The notes beneath the pieces were generated by a model. It did not search any database and was not told the origin of the DNA. It saw nothing but the letters and a program-made list of their open reading frames with translations. 64,000 nt of DNA from Chelativorans alearensis (GTDB lineage: Bacteria > Pseudomonadota > Alphaproteobacteria > Rhizobiales > Rhizobiaceae). The position numbers were made by a program, and so were the translations under genes. Below are positions 1 through 9,703 of the stretch, in pieces; position 1 is the stretch's first letter; each line of letters begins with the position of its first letter. The stretch covers positions 124,001 to 188,000 of the forward strand of contig NZ_WQNI01000010.1 of NCBI RefSeq assembly GCF_010993735.1, given 5' to 3'.

Positions 1-1333
1 GCTTGGCGCCGAGTGCCGATGAAGGCCCGAAACCCATCCCCGAATAGCCCCAGGTGTTGAGCATGGACTGCGGCCGGCGCGCCTGCCAGAACTGCATGTA
101 CCAATTGTGGTGCACGCCGGAGTCGAGCGTGATGATGGTGTCCTCGGGCAGCACTTTCAGGCTGTCGGCGACAATGCGTTCCGGCCGAATGGGGCTTGCA
201 TGCTCGGCAAATCCCGGCGCGACATATGCTTCCCACTCTGCGCGCCAGCCAGCAATCTCCGCGAGCCAGGGGGCGAGACGGTTGTCGCCGATCTCGCGGC
301 CCTCCAGTTCGCCCAGAACCTGCTCAAGGAACGCACGAGCGTCGGCCACAATCGGCAAGTCCGGCGTGTAGTTCCGGCCTAGTTCCGCGTGGTCGACGTC
401 TACATGGATGAGCTTGGTCTTCGGGAAGTTCCAAGAATAACCGGGCTTCCAGCTCGACGCCGACCGGTCATCGAAACGTGCGCCGATGGCCAGAACAAAA
501 TCGGCGTGACGGCCGGCCTGGTTCGCCTGATAGGCGCCGTTGCGGCCGATAAAGCCAAGCGAGAGCACATCTTTCATGTCGAAGCAGCCCATGCCGTTGG
601 GCGAGCTGATGACAGGGATCGAAAGCTTGTGGGCCAGTTGTGTGAGCTCGGCCGAGGCCTCGGAGAGGGCGATACCGTGGCCGATGAAGATCACCGGTCG
701 TTCCGCCGCGAGGAGCATGTCCATCACCCGCTTCACGTCCTCCAGGCTGGCGCCGCTGCGGCGCCGGCCGAAGGCATTGCCGCGCGGCTCGGTCGCGACC
801 TCGGCTTCTTCCTGGAAGAGGTTATAGGGGATGTCGAGATTGACCGGACCGGGCCGGCCCGTCGTCATCGCTGCCGCAGCCTGTCGCATGGCGAGCGGCA
901 GCATCTCGACACGGGAGGGTTGGAAACTCCGCTTGACCACCGGTTTGATAACACTGTTGAAATCGGCGTGATGATGAAGGTTCAGTTCCTGGAACGGTCC
1001 CCGGTTGAACTGGCTGGTGGGCACGTTCGCCGTGATGGAATAGACGGCGGAGCTGTCGGTCTGGGCTACCGCGAGAGCCATGATCTGGTTCGCCGATCCG
1101 GGGCCGGTTGAGGTCAGCGTGGCCGCCGGCTGGTGTGAGACGCGGAAGAAACCGTCGGCCATGTGAACGGCGGTCTGCTCGTGGCGCGGCGAGATCAGCG
1201 CAATGTCGTCCCGGCGTTCGTAAAGGCAATCCAGAAGCCCCACATTGCCATGCCCGCATATGCCGAAGACATGGGTGATTCCCTCCTTGATGAGAGATTC
1301 GGTGATGATCTCTCCGCCTTTTTTTCGTGTCAT
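1..1333 (-). CDS. ThDP-dependent acetolactate synthase-like enzyme, partial (C-terminus off the left edge)
   Basis: The visible 444 codons encode the N-terminal and central domains of a thiamine-diphosphate enzyme of the acetolactate synthase fold. The conserved glutamate that activates the cofactor is Glu52, in SPRHEQTAVHMADG. A GHGN motif near residue 27 recalls the IolD-like branch, so a role in 2-keto acid or cyclic dione cleavage is as likely as acetolactate synthesis. The ATG at 1333 is chosen because GGAG lies 9-12 nt upstream; an in-frame ATG at 1348 lacks a ribosome-binding site. It starts 35 bp after the SDR stop and is the last visible gene of the TTT-1 operon. No regulatory small subunit gene is nearby. 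The GDG cofactor motif should lie outside the window. Substrate unknown. Confidence 0.88.
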   Translation of the reverse strand, partial: MTRKKGGEIITESLIKEGITHVFGICGHGNVGLLDCLYERRDDIALISPRHEQTAVHMADGFFRVSHQPAATLTSTGPGSANQIMALAVAQTDSSAVYSITANVPTSQFNRGPFQELNLHHHADFNSVIKPVVKRSFQPSRVEMLPLAMRQAAAAMTTGRPGPVNLDIPYNLFQEEAEVATEPRGNAFGRRRSGASLEDVKRVMDMLLAAERPVIFIGHGIALSEASAELTQLAHKLSIPVISSPNGMGCFDMKDVLSLGFIGRNGAYQANQAGRHADFVLAIGARFDDRSASSWKPGYSWNFPKTKLIHVDVDHAELGRNYTPDLPIVADARAFLEQVLGELEGREIGDNRLAPWLAEIAGWRAEWEAYVAPGFAEHASPIRPERIVADSLKVLPEDTIITLDSGVHHNWYMQFWQARRPQSMLNTWGYSGMGFGPSSALGAK

Positions 1334-1368
1334 CTCGGTCAGCTCCATGCAGTGATTATCGCCAGGCG

Positions 1369-2100
1369 TCAGATCATGCCGCCGTTCGGCTGGACGATCT
1401 GGCCATGGACCCAAGACGCAGCATCGGAAGCGAGGAAGCCGACGACGGCGGCAACTTCCTCGGGACGTCCGACGCGGTTGAACGGGCTCATCGCCGCGGA
1501 CCGTTCCACAGCGGCGGTATCCTTGCCGGCGCGGAACAGGTCGGTGTCGACAGGACCGGGCGCGACGCCGTTCACGCGCACCTTGCGCGGCGCGAGTTCA
1601 CGGGCCATGGAGCGCAACAGGCTTTCGACGGCGGCCTTGGAGGCCGTATAGGGACCGACGCCGGGGATACCCATGCGCACCATGGATGTGGTGAGGCCGA
1701 TGATCGTGCCGCCGTCGCGGACATGGTTCGCTGCCGCGTGAAGAACGTTGAAGGCACCGACGATGTTGACTTCGACAAGGTTTGCAAACCGCTCATGCGG
1801 GAATGTGCCGACCGGTGCCGGGGGCACATTGATGCCGGCATTGGCGACGACGCACGCCGGCGCTCCGCCGAATTCGGCTTCGGCCTGTGTGAAAATGCGT
1901 TCGATTTCCTCGGGGCTACGAATATCGCACTCGTAGCAGGATGTCCTCGCCAGGGCTCCACCGGGAACCGGGTCGGGTTTGGCCGAAGTGTAGGTGAGCA
2001 CGACGTCGTAGCCGTCGCGGGCGAGCGCTTCGACGATGGCTGCGCCGATGCCGCGCGAGCCGCCGAACACGATTGCAGTCTTGGAATTCATTTCGTCCAT
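1369..2100 (-). CDS. Short-chain dehydrogenase/reductase (SDR)
   Basis: A classical SDR of about 243 residues, probably an NAD(P)-dependent alcohol or 3-oxoacyl reductase. The nucleotide-binding motif GGSRGIG is near the N-terminus, NAG follows in the middle, and the catalytic YTASK is preceded by a serine in TTSM. The C-terminal half carries the PG..T segment typical of the family. The frame stays open upstream to 2148, but that extension is low-complexity; ATG 2100 (or 2091) places the start just before TAIVFGG as in homologues. It lies in the same-strand run with a solute-binding protein upstream and the ThDP enzyme downstream. Substrate cannot be predicted. Confidence 0.88.
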   Translation of the reverse strand: MDEMNSKTAIVFGGSRGIGAAIVEALARDGYDVVLTYTSAKPDPVPGGALARTSCYECDIRSPEEIERIFTQAEAEFGGAPACVVANAGINVPPAPVGTFPHERFANLVEVNIVGAFNVLHAAANHVRDGGTIIGLTTSMVRMGIPGVGPYTASKAAVESLLRSMARELAPRKVRVNGVAPGPVDTDLFRAGKDTAAVERSAAMSPFNRVGRPEEVAAVVGFLASDAASWVHGQIVQPNGGMI

Positions 2101-2254
2101 TCCCGTTGCCTGTTTTTCTGTCAGAGTTTCGGTGCCGTCAGAGCCCACCGCGGACGGAGATGGCTGGATGCGATGCGGCCAATCGGGTCACGCGCTTAAA
2201 CCGAGTGGCGTGGGCAGCCCCCGATCCGAATGACCGGGGGCAAAGCAGAGCACT

Positions 2255-3238
2255 TCATTTATTCAATTCGGTGGGAATACCGAGATCGGCTATGATCCCG
2301 GCAAAGTTTTCTTTGACCTTTTTCAGATAGGCGGTGAGTTCGGTGTGGCCGCGATATTCCTTGGCCGCGATCAGCTTGGTGAGGGTTTCTCCGAACTCCG
2401 GTGTTTCCATTGCTCCATGGAAGGCATCGTCGAGCTTGGCTATGATCGGCTCCGGTGTGCCGGCAGGCGCAACGATGACGCTGACCGCATGGGCGTCGAA
2501 GTCGTAGCCGAGTTCAGGCAGCGTCGGTACATCCGGGAAAGCCGGCATGCGGGTGTCGGAAATCACCGCCAGCAGGCGCATGTTCCCAGCGCGGACGTCC
2601 TCTACCCACTGCGTCGAACCGACTGCGGCGTTAACATGGCCGCCTAGCACTGCGGCGAGGGTATCGCGCGCGCCAGGATAGGGGACGTGGGTCCAGTCGA
2701 GACCGGCTTCCTTGCCGACATACTGCATCGCCACGTGCATGGTCGAACCTGCGCCCGAAGTAGCGTAGGTGATTTTCCCCGGATTTGCCTTGGCATCCGC
2801 AATGAACTCTTCAAAAGTCTGCCACGGTGAGTCGGCCTTGACCACGACGCCCGTCACGCCCGACGAAAACTGCATCACAGGCGCAAAATCCTCCTGCGTG
2901 TAGTCCATCTTTCGCATGGTGAGCATGCGGCTCAGCGGCGTGTCGACGACCGAGGCGAGGGTGTAGCCATCGGGTGCCGCCTGAGCCAGAACGCCGAGCG
3001 AAACAGCGCCTGCTACGCCGGGCTTGTTGACGATATTGATCGGCTGGCCAAGCTTCTTCTCAACCAATTCGGAGAGGTGGCGCGTCATGACGTCCATGTT
3101 GTCGCCGGGGTTGTAGCCGACGAGAATCGTGATCGGCTTGGTGGGGAAGTCTTGTGCGGCTGCGCTGGGCGCGGCCCCGAGAATGGCACTGAGCGCGAGG
3201 CCAAAGACCGCGCCCAAAGCATTGAGCTTGAATTGCAT
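2255..3238 (-). CDS. TTT solute-binding protein (Bug/TctC family), set 1
   Basis: A 327-residue periplasmic binding protein of the Bug family. It has a Sec signal peptide ending near AAAQ (about residue 29), followed by DFPTKPITILVGYNPG, the usual first strand and ligand loop. The start is set at ATG 3238, which has GGAGGAGTT just upstream; the open frame continues 60 codons further without protein-like character. It is encoded downstream of tctB, tctA and a flavoenzyme, so it should deliver a carboxylate to TctAB-1. Bug proteins bind di- and tricarboxylates, aromatic acids and some neutral ligands, so the ligand is open; tcuAB across the divergent promoter makes tricarballylate or citrate a reasonable first guess. 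Confidence 0.93.
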   Translation of the reverse strand: MQFKLNALGAVFGLALSAILGAAPSAAAQDFPTKPITILVGYNPGDNMDVMTRHLSELVEKKLGQPINIVNKPGVAGAVSLGVLAQAAPDGYTLASVVDTPLSRMLTMRKMDYTQEDFAPVMQFSSGVTGVVVKADSPWQTFEEFIADAKANPGKITYATSGAGSTMHVAMQYVGKEAGLDWTHVPYPGARDTLAAVLGGHVNAAVGSTQWVEDVRAGNMRLLAVISDTRMPAFPDVPTLPELGYDFDAHAVSVIVAPAGTPEPIIAKLDDAFHGAMETPEFGETLTKLIAAKEYRGHTELTAYLKKVKENFAGIIADLGIPTELNK

Positions 3239-3351
3239 TTCAACTCCTCCTTCTGTCGATAGCCCACCAGCCGGAATTTCGGCTGAACAGGCGGTCCCCC
3301 TCCCAGGGGTTGTGTTCCGGCCGGGCCTGCTGGTCCGAACGGAGGGTCCCG

Positions 3352-5340
3352 TCAGATCGAACGTCCAACCTCGAAGCCGTCCCAGACGGCTTTCATGATG
3401 TTCCTCGGTCCGTCGCAATCACCGATCGAATAAACTTCGCCAGGAAAGCTCTGAACGAGTTGGACGTAGAGCTCTGGTTCGGCTTTGACGCCGACGGCCA
3501 TAACCACTGTGTCGCAATCGATCTCCTCGCGGGCGCCATCAGCGCGGCTGACCACCACCGACCCCACTCGCACCTCTTCGAGAGCTGTATCTGTGAGGAT
3601 CGGAACCTGATGGAATGCAAGCAGGTCGAGCAGCATGTTACGATTGGCGCGCGCCACGGGAATTGCCACCGGGCGCGACAGCCGTTCGACTATCCTGACG
3701 CGCTTGCCCTTCCTGGCGAGCCACAGGGCAAGTTCGCAGCCGTTCTCTCCAGCGCCCACGACGATGACGTTCTCGCCTGTCTCGTACCTGCCCAGCAGTA
3801 CGCCCGTGCTCGGCACGACATGCGGAAGGTCGGCGCCCGGAAGTTTTGGCATGATGTCCGTGGAGCCGCTGGCCACAACTATGACATCCGGCCTTTCGGC
3901 CTCCACGATCGCGGGTGTAACGGCGGTGCCGGCTCTGACGGGGATATCGAGATTGGAGAGCTGCCGCTGATACCAGGTATTGAGCCGCCCAACGTCTTTC
4001 TTGTCATCCGGAACCGACGCGTCGCGCAGATGGCCGCCGAGTTCGGTCTCCTTCTCGTAAAGAATGACTTCGTGCCCCCTCGCGGCAGCGACACGTGCGG
4101 CCTCCATGCCCGCGGCACCGCCGCCTGCAACAAGCACCTTCTTCTTGACGAGTGCCGGGGAGGGAGTGTGGGTGCGCTCGCGTCCGCACGCAGGGTTCAC
4201 GGTGCATGAGTTCAGATCGCGGCCATGGATGACCTCCGTGCAGGCCTGGTGACAGCCGATGCAGGGGCGGATGTCTTCCACATGGCCCGCGCGCACCTTG
4301 TTAGGCCAATAGGGATCTGCGAGCAGGCCCTTGCCGATTGCGACGATATCGGCCTCGCCGGATGCAATGGCGCGTTCCGCCATGTCCGGAACGTCGAGAC
4401 GACCGACGGTCATGACGGGTATCGTGACCACTTTCTTGACCATGGCCGACATGGACAGCATGCAGCCATGGTCCTGATAGATCGGCGGGTGGGTCCAATA
4501 GTGGCCCGCGAACGCGCCTGCATCGACGGCCAGCCCGTCGAAGCCGGCCTCCTCGAGAAGCCTTGCCATCTCAAGCCCCTCGTCGATGTCGCGACCCACT
4601 TCCGTGAATGTCTCACCCGGCAGGCCGGCATCGTGCAGAGACTTCATGTAGTGCTTGAGCCCATAGCGATAGGTGACGGGAAAATCCTCGCTGACGCGGC
4701 TCTTGATCTCGCGCAGGATTTCGAACGGAAAGGTCAGGCGGGCACACAGATCGCCGCCATATTTGTCGTCGCGCCTGTTCCAGAAGGAGCAGGTGAACTG
4801 GTCGAGTAGGAAGCCGCCATGACCGTGCAATTCGATGCCGTCGCAACCGGCGCGGGCAACGATCTCAGCGGCGCGGCCGTATGCTTTCACAAGCGCTTCG
4901 ACCTCCTCGGTTTTGAGCGCCCGGCAAGTGATCTTCGGGTCACCGAAGTTCGGCACGGCGGAAGGCGCGACGGGACCTCCCCTGATGGTGCCTGGGCGCG
5001 CCTGGCTGCCAAAGCCAGGAGAGAGCTGAACGAAAAACTTCGCGCCGAGCGAATGAACCGCCTCGGTCAGGTCCGCGATTGGACGAATGAACGCTGCCCG
5101 CACGGGACCGCGCTTGCGGCTGGAATGTTCGATCTCATCCTCGACCTTGAGCATGCCCGTGTGCAGCAGGCCGGCCCCACCCTTGGCGCGCTCTACGAAA
5201 TAGTCGACGTAGCGCTGGGTGGGCAGCCCCTCCTCATCCTGCAGGGCGGGGAAGCCCATGGGCGCCATGGCGATCCGGTTCTTGAGGCGGACCTTGCCAA
5301 TCGTAAGTGGTTCGAAAAGGTGAGGGTACTTTATCTGCAT
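3352..5340 (-). CDS. Old yellow enzyme-type FMN / 4Fe-4S / FAD oxidoreductase
   Basis: A 662-residue enzyme resembling 2,4-dienoyl-CoA reductase, trimethylamine dehydrogenase and bile-acid enoate reductases. The N-terminal ~350 residues form an OYE-like FMN barrel starting PHLFEPLTIG. A CIGCHQAC motif plus a further cysteine about 12 residues on (about residues 358-378) should bind a 4Fe-4S cluster. A GGGAAGMEAA dinucleotide motif near residue 405 and a second, VVGAGENGCE, near residue 527 mark the FAD/NAD(P)H half. ATG 5340 is chosen over an upstream in-frame ATG at 5430 because PHLFEPL follows closely as in homologues. The gene sits between tctA and the binding-protein gene. A reductase for an unsaturated imported acid is plausible; the substrate is unknown. 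Confidence 0.9.
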   Translation of the reverse strand: MQIKYPHLFEPLTIGKVRLKNRIAMAPMGFPALQDEEGLPTQRYVDYFVERAKGGAGLLHTGMLKVEDEIEHSSRKRGPVRAAFIRPIADLTEAVHSLGAKFFVQLSPGFGSQARPGTIRGGPVAPSAVPNFGDPKITCRALKTEEVEALVKAYGRAAEIVARAGCDGIELHGHGGFLLDQFTCSFWNRRDDKYGGDLCARLTFPFEILREIKSRVSEDFPVTYRYGLKHYMKSLHDAGLPGETFTEVGRDIDEGLEMARLLEEAGFDGLAVDAGAFAGHYWTHPPIYQDHGCMLSMSAMVKKVVTIPVMTVGRLDVPDMAERAIASGEADIVAIGKGLLADPYWPNKVRAGHVEDIRPCIGCHQACTEVIHGRDLNSCTVNPACGRERTHTPSPALVKKKVLVAGGGAAGMEAARVAAARGHEVILYEKETELGGHLRDASVPDDKKDVGRLNTWYQRQLSNLDIPVRAGTAVTPAIVEAERPDVIVVASGSTDIMPKLPGADLPHVVPSTGVLLGRYETGENVIVVGAGENGCELALWLARKGKRVRIVERLSRPVAIPVARANRNMLLDLLAFHQVPILTDTALEEVRVGSVVVSRADGAREEIDCDTVVMAVGVKAEPELYVQLVQSFPGEVYSIGDCDGPRNIMKAVWDGFEVGRSI

Positions 5341-5398
5341 ATGCAGTATTCCCTGATTTGAAGTTGGTGCATGGCGCATCGTTCCCTTGCAATTCTGG

Positions 5399-6913
5399 CT
5401 ACTCGGCCCCGCGAAACTGGCCCCGCGCACGGCGCCTAGCGCGCAGATACGGGAGTACGTTCGAGATCAGGATGAGGAGCACCAGGAGAAGGATGGCGCC
5501 GGAAATCGGCCGCGTGACGAAAATGGAGAAATCGCCGCGCGAGATCAGCAGAGACTGGCGCAGATTCTGTTCGAGGATCGGACCGAGCACGAAGGCCAGA
5601 ACGAGTGGCCCGGCATCGTAGTGGAATTTCCGCATCACATAGCCGACGCCCCCGAACACAAGCATCACAAGAACGTCAAATGTAGAGTTGTTCACCGAGT
5701 AGGCCCCGATGAGGCAGAACAGGAAAATGAGCTGGTAGAGCATCCAGCCGGGCGTCTTGAGGATTTGCACCCACACGCCGATAAGTGGCAGGTTCAGAAT
5801 GAGCAGCAGAACGTTCCCCACATACATGCTCATCACTAGGCCCCAGAAAATCTGGGGATGGTTGCTGATGAACATCGGCCCCGGCTGAACGCCCTGAATG
5901 ACCAGAGCCGCAAAGAGCATTGCCATGATCGGGCCGGTGGGCAGGCCGAGGGAAAGCAGGGGGACAAGACCTCCACTTGCCGCGGCATTATTGGCCGTTT
6001 CCGGACCGGCTACGCCTTCGATCGCGCCTTTGCCGAATTCTTCTGGGTGCTTGGAGATGCGGCGCTCGATGGCATAGGACGTGAAGGTCGCGAGCACGCC
6101 GCCCCCGCCGGGAAGAATGCCGATGAAAAAGCCGATAAGCGTGCCGCGCACGATCGGCCACTTTGCGCGCGCCCAATCGGCCATTGTCGGCCAGAGGTTT
6201 TTCACCCGAGTTTCCGTCGGGCGTACCTTCGTTTCCCGTCCTTCCAGATTCTCGAGAACCTCGGCCACGCCAAACAGGCCCATGACGACGGGAACGATGC
6301 CGATACCGTCGCTCAGTTCGTTGATGCCAAGTGTGAACCGGGGCAGCGCGGTGACGAGGTCAAGTCCCACCCCGCCCAGGATAAACCCAACGAACGCCAT
6401 CATCAGGGCTTTCAGCGTCGAGCCCTGGGAGAGGTGGGTAACAAGCACCAACCCAATGCAAATGATGGCGAAATATTCCGGTGGGCCGAATCTGAGCGCC
6501 ATCGAGGCGAGCGGCTGCGCGACGAGCATGAGGATTAGCACGCTGACCGTGCCGGCAATGAACGATCCCCAAGCGGCAATGCCCAATGCGGCGCCTGCGC
6601 GGCCCTTGCGCGCCAACTCATGGCCGTCGATGCAGGTGATGATCGAAGTCGCCTCGCCGGGGATGCGCACGAGGACGGAGGTGATCGTCCCGCCATATTG
6701 GGCGCCGTAATAGATGCCGGCGAGCATGATGATTGATGCCTCGGGCGACACATACATCGTGGCCGGCAGAAGCAATCCCATTGCACCAACAGGACCAATG
6801 CCGGGAATGACGCCGATCAGCGTGCCGATGACGACGCCAAGCGTGCAGAAAAGAAGGTTCTCCGGCCGGAAGGCAACGCCGAGCCCGAGGGCGATATTCG
6901 ATAAGATGTCCAT
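5399..6913 (-). CDS. tctA: TTT large permease subunit TctA, set 1
   Basis: 504 residues with about 10-12 hydrophobic segments. The diagnostic [17 protein letters not shown] occurs early, and the second-half repeat GILPGGGG matches it. The conserved [13 protein letters not shown] segment and the GLPTGP loop of TctA are also present. It should form the main membrane channel for the proton- or sodium-driven uptake of the ligand delivered by the binding protein at 2255. It begins 15 bp after tctB and ends 58 bp before the flavoenzyme. Confidence 0.95.
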   Translation of the reverse strand: MDILSNIALGLGVAFRPENLLFCTLGVVIGTLIGVIPGIGPVGAMGLLLPATMYVSPEASIIMLAGIYYGAQYGGTITSVLVRIPGEATSIITCIDGHELARKGRAGAALGIAAWGSFIAGTVSVLILMLVAQPLASMALRFGPPEYFAIICIGLVLVTHLSQGSTLKALMMAFVGFILGGVGLDLVTALPRFTLGINELSDGIGIVPVVMGLFGVAEVLENLEGRETKVRPTETRVKNLWPTMADWARAKWPIVRGTLIGFFIGILPGGGGVLATFTSYAIERRISKHPEEFGKGAIEGVAGPETANNAAASGGLVPLLSLGLPTGPIMAMLFAALVIQGVQPGPMFISNHPQIFWGLVMSMYVGNVLLLILNLPLIGVWVQILKTPGWMLYQLIFLFCLIGAYSVNNSTFDVLVMLVFGGVGYVMRKFHYDAGPLVLAFVLGPILEQNLRQSLLISRGDFSIFVTRPISGAILLLVLLILISNVLPYLRARRRARGQFRGAE

Positions 6914-6928
6914 CTGGCGCTGCCTCCG

Positions 6929-7384
6929 TCAAAAGCCCCAAGGACCGACCGGAAACTGGCTCTTCAGCAGAAACTGGAAGATCAATTGGGTCAGTGCGGT
7001 GCTGACAAAGGCGAGAAGGGTGATGAGAACGTAGCGTTTCGGCTGGACCAGCCAGAACAGCACGAACATGAGCGCAAATGTGCTGAGACCGTATCCAAGA
7101 AGCGGAAGAACAAGCGCGTAAAGGACGAGCGCGATGAAGCTCGGCAGTACCCTTGGAACCGCTGCGAGGGGACCTACCTCGTCATCCGTCGCTTCTACAC
7201 CCTGGAAGGTCGTGCGGACGATGTGCACCAGCGACAGGAAGCCGAGACAAAGCGCCGATACGAATGTCACGAATCCAGCACCGGGGTTTGCAGGAGTTCC
7301 CAGTCCAAGCCGCATCGACTCCGCCATCACCAGAGCGGCAAAAAACAGCCAGAACATCCCTCCGGCCTGCTCGTAGATTTTCAT
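6929..7384 (-). CDS. tctB: TTT small permease subunit TctB, set 1
   Basis: A 151-residue membrane protein with four predicted helices and the NPGAGFVTF segment typical of TctB (DUF1468). ATG 7384 has AAGGATC directly upstream; the open frame extends to 7444 without supporting features. It is the first gene of the minus-strand TTT-1 operon and is divergent from a GntR gene, so both are probably controlled from the 196-bp region 7385-7580. Confidence 0.92.
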   Translation of the reverse strand: MKIYEQAGGMFWLFFAALVMAESMRLGLGTPANPGAGFVTFVSALCLGFLSLVHIVRTTFQGVEATDDEVGPLAAVPRVLPSFIALVLYALVLPLLGYGLSTFALMFVLFWLVQPKRYVLITLLAFVSTALTQLIFQFLLKSQFPVGPWGF

Positions 7385-7509
7385 GATCCTTCCCCGATCG
7401 CGCGGCTGTCCATCAGCGACCACGCTGGATGTCGGCCAGGCCACTCCACTCCTAAAATTTCAATATTAGAAATAGATTCCGATAATGTGAGAAGTCAACT
7501 CGAAATTCC

Positions 7510-7535
7510 AGTTGTCTTTCTGCGGGACGACAACT
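7510..7535. promoter_or_regulatory. Inverted repeat in the tctB-1/GntR divergent promoter
   Basis: AGTTGTC at 7510-7516 and GACAACT at 7529-7535 form perfect 7-bp arms separated by 12 bp. The site lies 14 bp before the GTATCC/GTATAC element. It may be a second operator or a hairpin in a leader; only the symmetry is seen. Confidence 0.4.
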
Positions 7536-7548
7536 ATCGTCTCCAGAG

Positions 7549-7564
7549 GTATCCAATCGTATAC
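7549..7564. promoter_or_regulatory. Putative GntR operator GTATCC-N4-GTATAC
   Basis: GTATCC at 7549 and the palindrome GTATAC at 7559 are spaced 10 bp start to start, one helical turn. The element ends 16 bp before the GntR start codon. The same arrangement recurs at 41133-41148 beside the most similar GntR gene of the window. GT-N2-AC cores are common in FCD-family GntR operators, so autoregulation is a fair inference. Confidence 0.55.
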
Positions 7565-7580
7565 AAAAGCTGACGTTCTC

Positions 7581-8276
7581 ATGGCAAACCAGCAAGATGC
7601 GACTCACCACGGGCAAGCGGTCTATTTTCGCCTGCTGGACGAGATTCGCCGCGGCGACCTGTTGCCGGGCGCGCGACTGCGCGAGATGGAGCTGTCGGAG
7701 AGATTGGAGATCTCGCGCACACCCGTGCGTGAGGCGCTGCGGCGGCTTGAAGCGGATGGGCTCGTTGTCCATCAGCCGCGCCTTGGCGCCGTGGTGCGCA
7801 GGCTTGGCTATGCGGAGATCATGGAGCTTTACGGGATGCGCACTGTTCTCGAGGGAACGGCGGCGCGGCTTGCCGCGCGGGCGGCCTCGCAGGTGGAACT
7901 GGCCGAGCTGTGTGCCCTGAATGAAGAGTTTGCCGAGGTGCTCGACAACGAGGTGCAGGCGGCCGAGGTCAATCGCCAGTTCCACGCCACTCTGCTGGAT
8001 GCCGCCAAGAACCGATTCTTGCGCAAGTCCGTCAGCGCTCTGCAGAAGACAATGCTCATTCTCGGCCGCTCTACGCTTACCGATGCAGGGCGGGCGGAGG
8101 CAGCTTACCGTGAGCACCAGCGCATCCTGGACGCCATACATGCGCGCGACGGAGCGGCGGCGGAAGCGGAGATGCGCGCGCATATCGAGGCGGCACAGCT
8201 CGTGCGCCTCAAGGCCCTGCGGGCGCTTGATCGCGACGAAGAAGAATCGCTCTGGATCGATGGGGAGGGGCTATGA
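7581..8276 (+). CDS. GntR-family transcriptional regulator (FCD type), probable tcu/TTT-1 regulator
   Basis: A 231-residue regulator. An N-terminal winged HTH carries SRTPVREALRRLEADG (from about residue 45), followed by an all-helical FCD ligand domain whose histidines in NRQFHATLL, YREHQRIL and MRAHIEAA are the usual metal/acid ligands. ATG 7581 is preferred to an earlier in-frame ATG at 7512, which lies inside an inverted repeat. Its stop overlaps the tcuA start (ATGA). It is divergent from TTT-1 and probably senses the imported acid. The protein is clearly similar to the GntR at 41181 over its whole length. Confidence 0.92.
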   Translation: MANQQDATHHGQAVYFRLLDEIRRGDLLPGARLREMELSERLEISRTPVREALRRLEADGLVVHQPRLGAVVRRLGYAEIMELYGMRTVLEGTAARLAARAASQVELAELCALNEEFAEVLDNEVQAAEVNRQFHATLLDAAKNRFLRKSVSALQKTMLILGRSTLTDAGRAEAAYREHQRILDAIHARDGAAAEAEMRAHIEAAQLVRLKALRALDRDEEESLWIDGEGL

Positions 8277-9703
8277 ACCGGCTGGAGCCGCCGCGCCATT
8301 CATGGGATGTCGTCGTTGTGGGTGGAGGGAATGCAGCCCTTTGCGCTGCTCTCTGCGCTGCCGAAGAGGGCGCGCGCGTGCTCGTGCTCGAGGGGGCGCC
8401 CAAACCCTATCGTGGCGGGAATTCGCGCCATACCCGCAACTTCCGCTGCAAGCATGAAGGGCCTCTCTCTGTTCTCACCGGCACCTATGGCGAGGACGAA
8501 TATTTCCAAGACCTGATGCTGGTGACAAAGGGCAAGACCGATGAAGATCTGGCGCGCTTCACGATCCGCGCCTCCGAGGAATGCCTGCCCTGGATGGAAG
8601 CCCGCGGGGTTCGTTTCCAGCCCTCCCTGTCTGGCACACTGTCCTTGAGCCGGACCAACGCCTTTTTTCTCGGCGGAGGCAAGGCGCTTGTCAACGCCTA
8701 CTACAACGCCGCCGAAGATCTGGGGGTGTCCGTTCGTTATGAAGCCCAAGTCAGCCATATCGCCGTTGAGGCGGACAGGTTCAAGCATATCGAAGTGAGT
8801 TTCTCCGGCGGGCCGGTGGAGCGCATTTCGGCGCGTGCGGTGGTGCTCGCCTCCGGGGGCTTCCAGGCCGACCGGGAATGGCTGGTAAGCGCCTGGGGGC
8901 CGGCCGCCAGAAACTTTCTCATCCGCGGCACACCCTACAACCGCGGTGTGGTGCTGCGCGATATGCTGGATCAGGGATGTGAAAGCGTCGGCGATCCAAC
9001 GCAGTGCCATGCGGTGGCCATTGACGGCCGCGCACCCCAATACGACGGCGGGATCGTTACGCGCCTCGACTGCGTGCCATTTTCGGTCATGGTGAACCGG
9101 GATGCGGAGCGCTTCTATGACGAAGGCGAGGATGTCTGGCCCAAGCGCTACGCAATCTGGGGGCGCCTCGTCGCCGGACAGCCGGACCAGGTAGCCTACG
9201 CGATTATCGATTCCACATCCCTTGATCTCTTCATGCCATCGGTCTTTCGTCCGGTGGTGGGGCAGACCATCGAGGAACTGGGTGAAAAGCTCGGCCTCGA
9301 TCCTGCAAAGCTCGCCAAAACCGTCGGCGGTTTCAATGCCGCCTGCAAGCCTGGCGCCTTCACCCCGACGGAACTGGACGGGCTATCGACGGAAGGTCTT
9401 GATCCTCCCAAGACCAACTGGGCACGACCCGTCACGGAGCCGCCTTTCTATGGCTATCAACTGCGGCCAGGGGTCACCTTCACCTATCTCGGCCTCAAGG
9501 TTGACAAGACAGCGCGCGTTCAGACGCCCTCCGGCGCTCTCTCAAATGTCTGGGCGGCCGGCGAAATCATGGCCGGATCAATCCTTGGGCAGGGCTACCT
9601 TGCCGGGTTCGGCATGACGATCGGCACCGTCTTTGGCCGTATCGCGGGACATGAAGCGGCTCGCCACGCTCTCAATGATCGGGAAATTGCCGATGTTGCT
9701 TGA
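8273..9703 (+). CDS. tcuA: FAD-dependent tricarballylate dehydrogenase TcuA
   Basis: A 476-residue flavoprotein of the fumarate reductase/succinate dehydrogenase flavoprotein superfamily. GGGNAALCAAL (residues 17-27) binds FAD and is followed by the RGGNSRHTRNFRC segment characteristic of TcuA. The C-terminus has the AAGEIMAGSILGQGYLAG FAD-contact region. In Salmonella, TcuA oxidises tricarballylate to cis-aconitate and TcuB re-oxidises its FAD. Translationally coupled to the GntR gene upstream and to tcuB downstream. The Salmonella locus uses an MFS importer (TcuC) and a LysR regulator; here the neighbours are a TTT system and a GntR, so the true substrate could be a related tri- or dicarboxylate. 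Confidence 0.9.
   Translation: MNRLEPPRHSWDVVVVGGGNAALCAALCAAEEGARVLVLEGAPKPYRGGNSRHTRNFRCKHEGPLSVLTGTYGEDEYFQDLMLVTKGKTDEDLARFTIRASEECLPWMEARGVRFQPSLSGTLSLSRTNAFFLGGGKALVNAYYNAAEDLGVSVRYEAQVSHIAVEADRFKHIEVSFSGGPVERISARAVVLASGGFQADREWLVSAWGPAARNFLIRGTPYNRGVVLRDMLDQGCESVGDPTQCHAVAIDGRAPQYDGGIVTRLDCVPFSVMVNRDAERFYDEGEDVWPKRYAIWGRLVAGQPDQVAYAIIDSTSLDLFMPSVFRPVVGQTIEELGEKLGLDPAKLAKTVGGFNAACKPGAFTPTELDGLSTEGLDPPKTNWARPVTEPPFYGYQLRPGVTFTYLGLKVDKTARVQTPSGALSNVWAAGEIMAGSILGQGYLAGFGMTIGTVFGRIAGHEAARHALNDREIADVA

Noticed and set aside
1327-2199. A 290-codon plus-strand open frame
   Set aside because: Antisense to the SDR gene with its intact GGSRGIG and YTASK motifs.
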